A stretch of 64,000 bases of DNA from Paraburkholderia antibiotica (lineage in GTDB: Bacteria > Pseudomonadota > Gammaproteobacteria > Burkholderiales > Burkholderiaceae), in assembly GCF_012927125.1 (NCBI RefSeq), contig NZ_JABBFZ010000007.1, forward strand, positions 1 to 64,000. The letters are read 5' to 3'. The notes beneath the pieces are model-generated. The model saw only the letters and a program-made list of their open reading frames with translations, ran no database searches and was not told where the DNA came from. Positions 62,596-64,000 of this stretch are shown in pieces (position 1 is the stretch's first letter; every line of letters starts with the position of its first letter). The translations under genes were made by a program, and so were the position numbers.

Positions 62596-63351
62596 ATGCA
62601 GACAACCGTCAGTCTATGGCCGCTCATTGGTGTGGCCGTCATCATCGTCGGCTTTCTCTTGCGCTTCAATCCGATGCTGATCGTGGCCGTCGCCGCGATC
62701 GTCACCGGTCTCGCCGCGCATTTCCCACCCGAAAAAATCCTCGCGCTGATCGGCACCGGCTTCATCAAGACGCGCAACATCCCGCTGATCATCCTGCTGC
62801 CGCTCGCCGTGATCGGCCTGCTCGAACGGCATGGGCTGCGCGAGCGCGCGCAGGCGTGGATCAGCGGCATCAAGGCGGCTACCGCCGGGCGGCTGCTGAT
62901 CGTCTATCTGCTGGTGCGCGAGCTGACCGCCGCGGCCGGGCTGACCGGACTCGGCGGCCATCCGCAGATGGTGCGTCCGCTGATCGCGCCGATGGCCGAG
63001 GGCGCCACCGAAAACCGCTTCGGCAAGATCGGCGACGCAGTGCGCTTCCGGCTGCGCGCATTCTCCGCCGCGACCGACAACGTCGGTCTGTTCTTCGGCG
63101 AGGACGTGTTCGTCGCGTTCGGCGCGATCGTGCTGATGACGACCTTCCTGAAGGAAGCGGGCATCGTCGTCGAGCCGCTGCGCGTCGCGATGTGGGGGAT
63201 TCCGACCGCGGTCAGCGCGTTCATCGTGCACGGCTTCCGGCTCTGGCTGCTCGATCGCCGGCTCGAACGCGAATTGCGCGGCAACGCGGCGGACGCCCCA
63301 CCGCCGGCGACCCCCTCTTCGGCCACGCGTACCACCGGAGACGAAGCATGA
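62596..63351 (+). CDS. DUF969 membrane protein
   Basis: A 251-aa inner-membrane protein with several helices, opening LWPLIGVAVIIVGFLLRFNPMLIVAVAAIVTGLAA. Central ASSL-type motifs include LTAAAGLTGLGGHPQMVRPLIAPMAEGATE and the polar DAVRFRLRAFSAATDNVGLFFGEDVFVAFG. DUF969 is found paired with DUF979. GGAG lies 6 nt before the chosen ATG; another ATG is four codons upstream. Its stop overlaps DUF979 by 4 bp. The pair probably transports 5-oxoproline or a related acid. Confidence 0.87.
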   Translation: MQTTVSLWPLIGVAVIIVGFLLRFNPMLIVAVAAIVTGLAAHFPPEKILALIGTGFIKTRNIPLIILLPLAVIGLLERHGLRERAQAWISGIKAATAGRLLIVYLLVRELTAAAGLTGLGGHPQMVRPLIAPMAEGATENRFGKIGDAVRFRLRAFSAATDNVGLFFGEDVFVAFGAIVLMTTFLKEAGIVVEPLRVAMWGIPTAVSAFIVHGFRLWLLDRRLERELRGNAADAPPPATPSSATRTTGDEA

Positions 63352-64000
63352 CTTTCACGATCACCTACCTGTTCTGGCTGCTCGGCATCGTGCTGCTGAT
63401 TGTCGGCGGCATGATCGTCATCGATCGCGAACATCCGCGCCGTTTCACCGCGGGCGGCTTCTGGATCCTGTACGCGCTCATTTTCCTGATCGGCGACTGG
63501 CTGCCGCCGGCGGTGGTCGGCGTCGCGGTGATCGCGATGGCGCTGATCGCGGGCTTTGGCGGCGTTACCGCGGGCAAGCCGAAGACGCTATCGCCGGAGG
63601 CGCGCAAGGCGAGCGCCACGCGCCTCGGCAACAGGCTGTTCGTGCCCGCGCTGACGATTCCGGTCGTCACCGTGATCGTCACGCTCGCGGCCAGCCATCT
63701 CGTGTTCGGCGGCGTGCCGCTCTTCGACAAGGCCAACGTGACGCTGATCGGCTTTGGCCTCGGCTGCGTGATCGCGCTGGCGATCGCCTGCGTGATCACG
63801 CGCGACACCGTCGGGCAGTCGATGAAGGAAGCGCGCCGGCTCGTCGATGCGCTGTCGTGGGCGGCGGTGCTGCCGCAGATGCTCGGCATGCTCGGCCTCG
63901 TGTTCTCCGACGCGGGCGTCGGCAAGGCGGTCGCGCACGTGACCACGTCGTACATCAGCCTCGACTACCGCTTCGTCGCGGTGGCCGTCTACTGCATCGG
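63348..64000 (+). CDS. DUF979 membrane protein, truncated by window end
   Basis: The first 217 residues of a multi-helix membrane protein: TITYLFWLLGIVLLIVGGMIVIDREHPRR at the start, then LPQMLGMLGLVFSDAGVGKAV near the window end. DUF979 normally follows DUF969 directly, as here (ATGA overlap at 63348-63351). The remaining part lies beyond base 64000. Confidence 0.87.
   Translation, partial: MTFTITYLFWLLGIVLLIVGGMIVIDREHPRRFTAGGFWILYALIFLIGDWLPPAVVGVAVIAMALIAGFGGVTAGKPKTLSPEARKASATRLGNRLFVPALTIPVVTVIVTLAASHLVFGGVPLFDKANVTLIGFGLGCVIALAIACVITRDTVGQSMKEARRLVDALSWAAVLPQMLGMLGLVFSDAGVGKAVAHVTTSYISLDYRFVAVAVYCI

Noticed and set aside
1..64000. CRISPR arrays, insertion sequences, prophage, secretion clusters
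   Set aside because: No regularly spaced repeats, transposase or phage genes were seen in either strand.

Overview
The window looks like chromosomal DNA of a Burkholderia-sensu-lato betaproteobacterium, most likely Paraburkholderia. The reasons are high GC with strongly GC3-biased codons, a paaABCDE set followed by a DUF1835 gene and a TetR regulator (the order I remember from Burkholderia), tandem DUF2957 lipoproteins, a glmU-glmS block, pxpBCA next to DUF969/DUF979, and dense GC-rich hairpin plus U-tract terminators. I saw no rRNA, tRNA, insertion sequence, prophage or CRISPR array. Most of it is ordinary core genome; the unusual signals are in intergenic and 5' regions and in one decaying locus.

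Layout. 0.2-3.2 kb: an exported SGNH/GDSL hydrolase and an FAD protein. 3.4-8.9 kb: aerobic phenylacetyl-CoA catabolism (paaABCDE) behind a promoter with a perfect 16-bp palindrome, then DUF1835 and the TetR regulator PaaR. 9.3-16.2 kb: a GNAT protein, an Lrp regulator divergent from hppD, and a fused indolepyruvate:ferredoxin oxidoreductase; with paa these form an aromatic amino acid catabolic neighbourhood. 16.4-25.2 kb: maeB, an MFS carrier, pyrE, an orphan NarL-type response regulator, an exported PEBP protein, a flavodoxin-like protein and argC. 25.7-29.5 kb: two paralogous DUF2957 lipoproteins and an OmpW-like porin. 29.6-29.7 kb: an apparently unannotated small RNA gene on the minus strand with its own promoter and terminator and a UCCUCU hairpin loop.

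29.8-39.6 kb: LysE exporter, beta-hydroxyacid dehydrogenase, Mut7-C protein, small exported proteins, IclR regulator, EamA permease, two overlapping small genes, an AT-richer region with DnaA-box-like sites, a DUF2242 lipoprotein, a lytic transglycosylase and two small hypotheticals. 39.6-46.3 kb: a broken MFS gene and a SoxR gene that has lost its normal stop, both behind near-identical SoxR-box-like sites, flanking a phosphoesterase/cytochrome-peroxidase pair that has a candidate PhoB promoter and a terminator lying inside the second gene's signal-peptide codons.

46.2-58.3 kb: glmS, glmU, ttcA, folB and a pteridine-reductase-like SDR (all minus), MidA-type methyltransferase and DUF2905 (plus), then cca, GST, an NDUFA9-like protein and Slt (minus). 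58.3-64 kb: 5-formyl-THF cyclo-ligase, a MarR-like regulator divergent from pxpB-pxpC-pxpA (5-oxoprolinase), then DUF969-DUF979, a probable transporter for the same pathway, cut by the window end.
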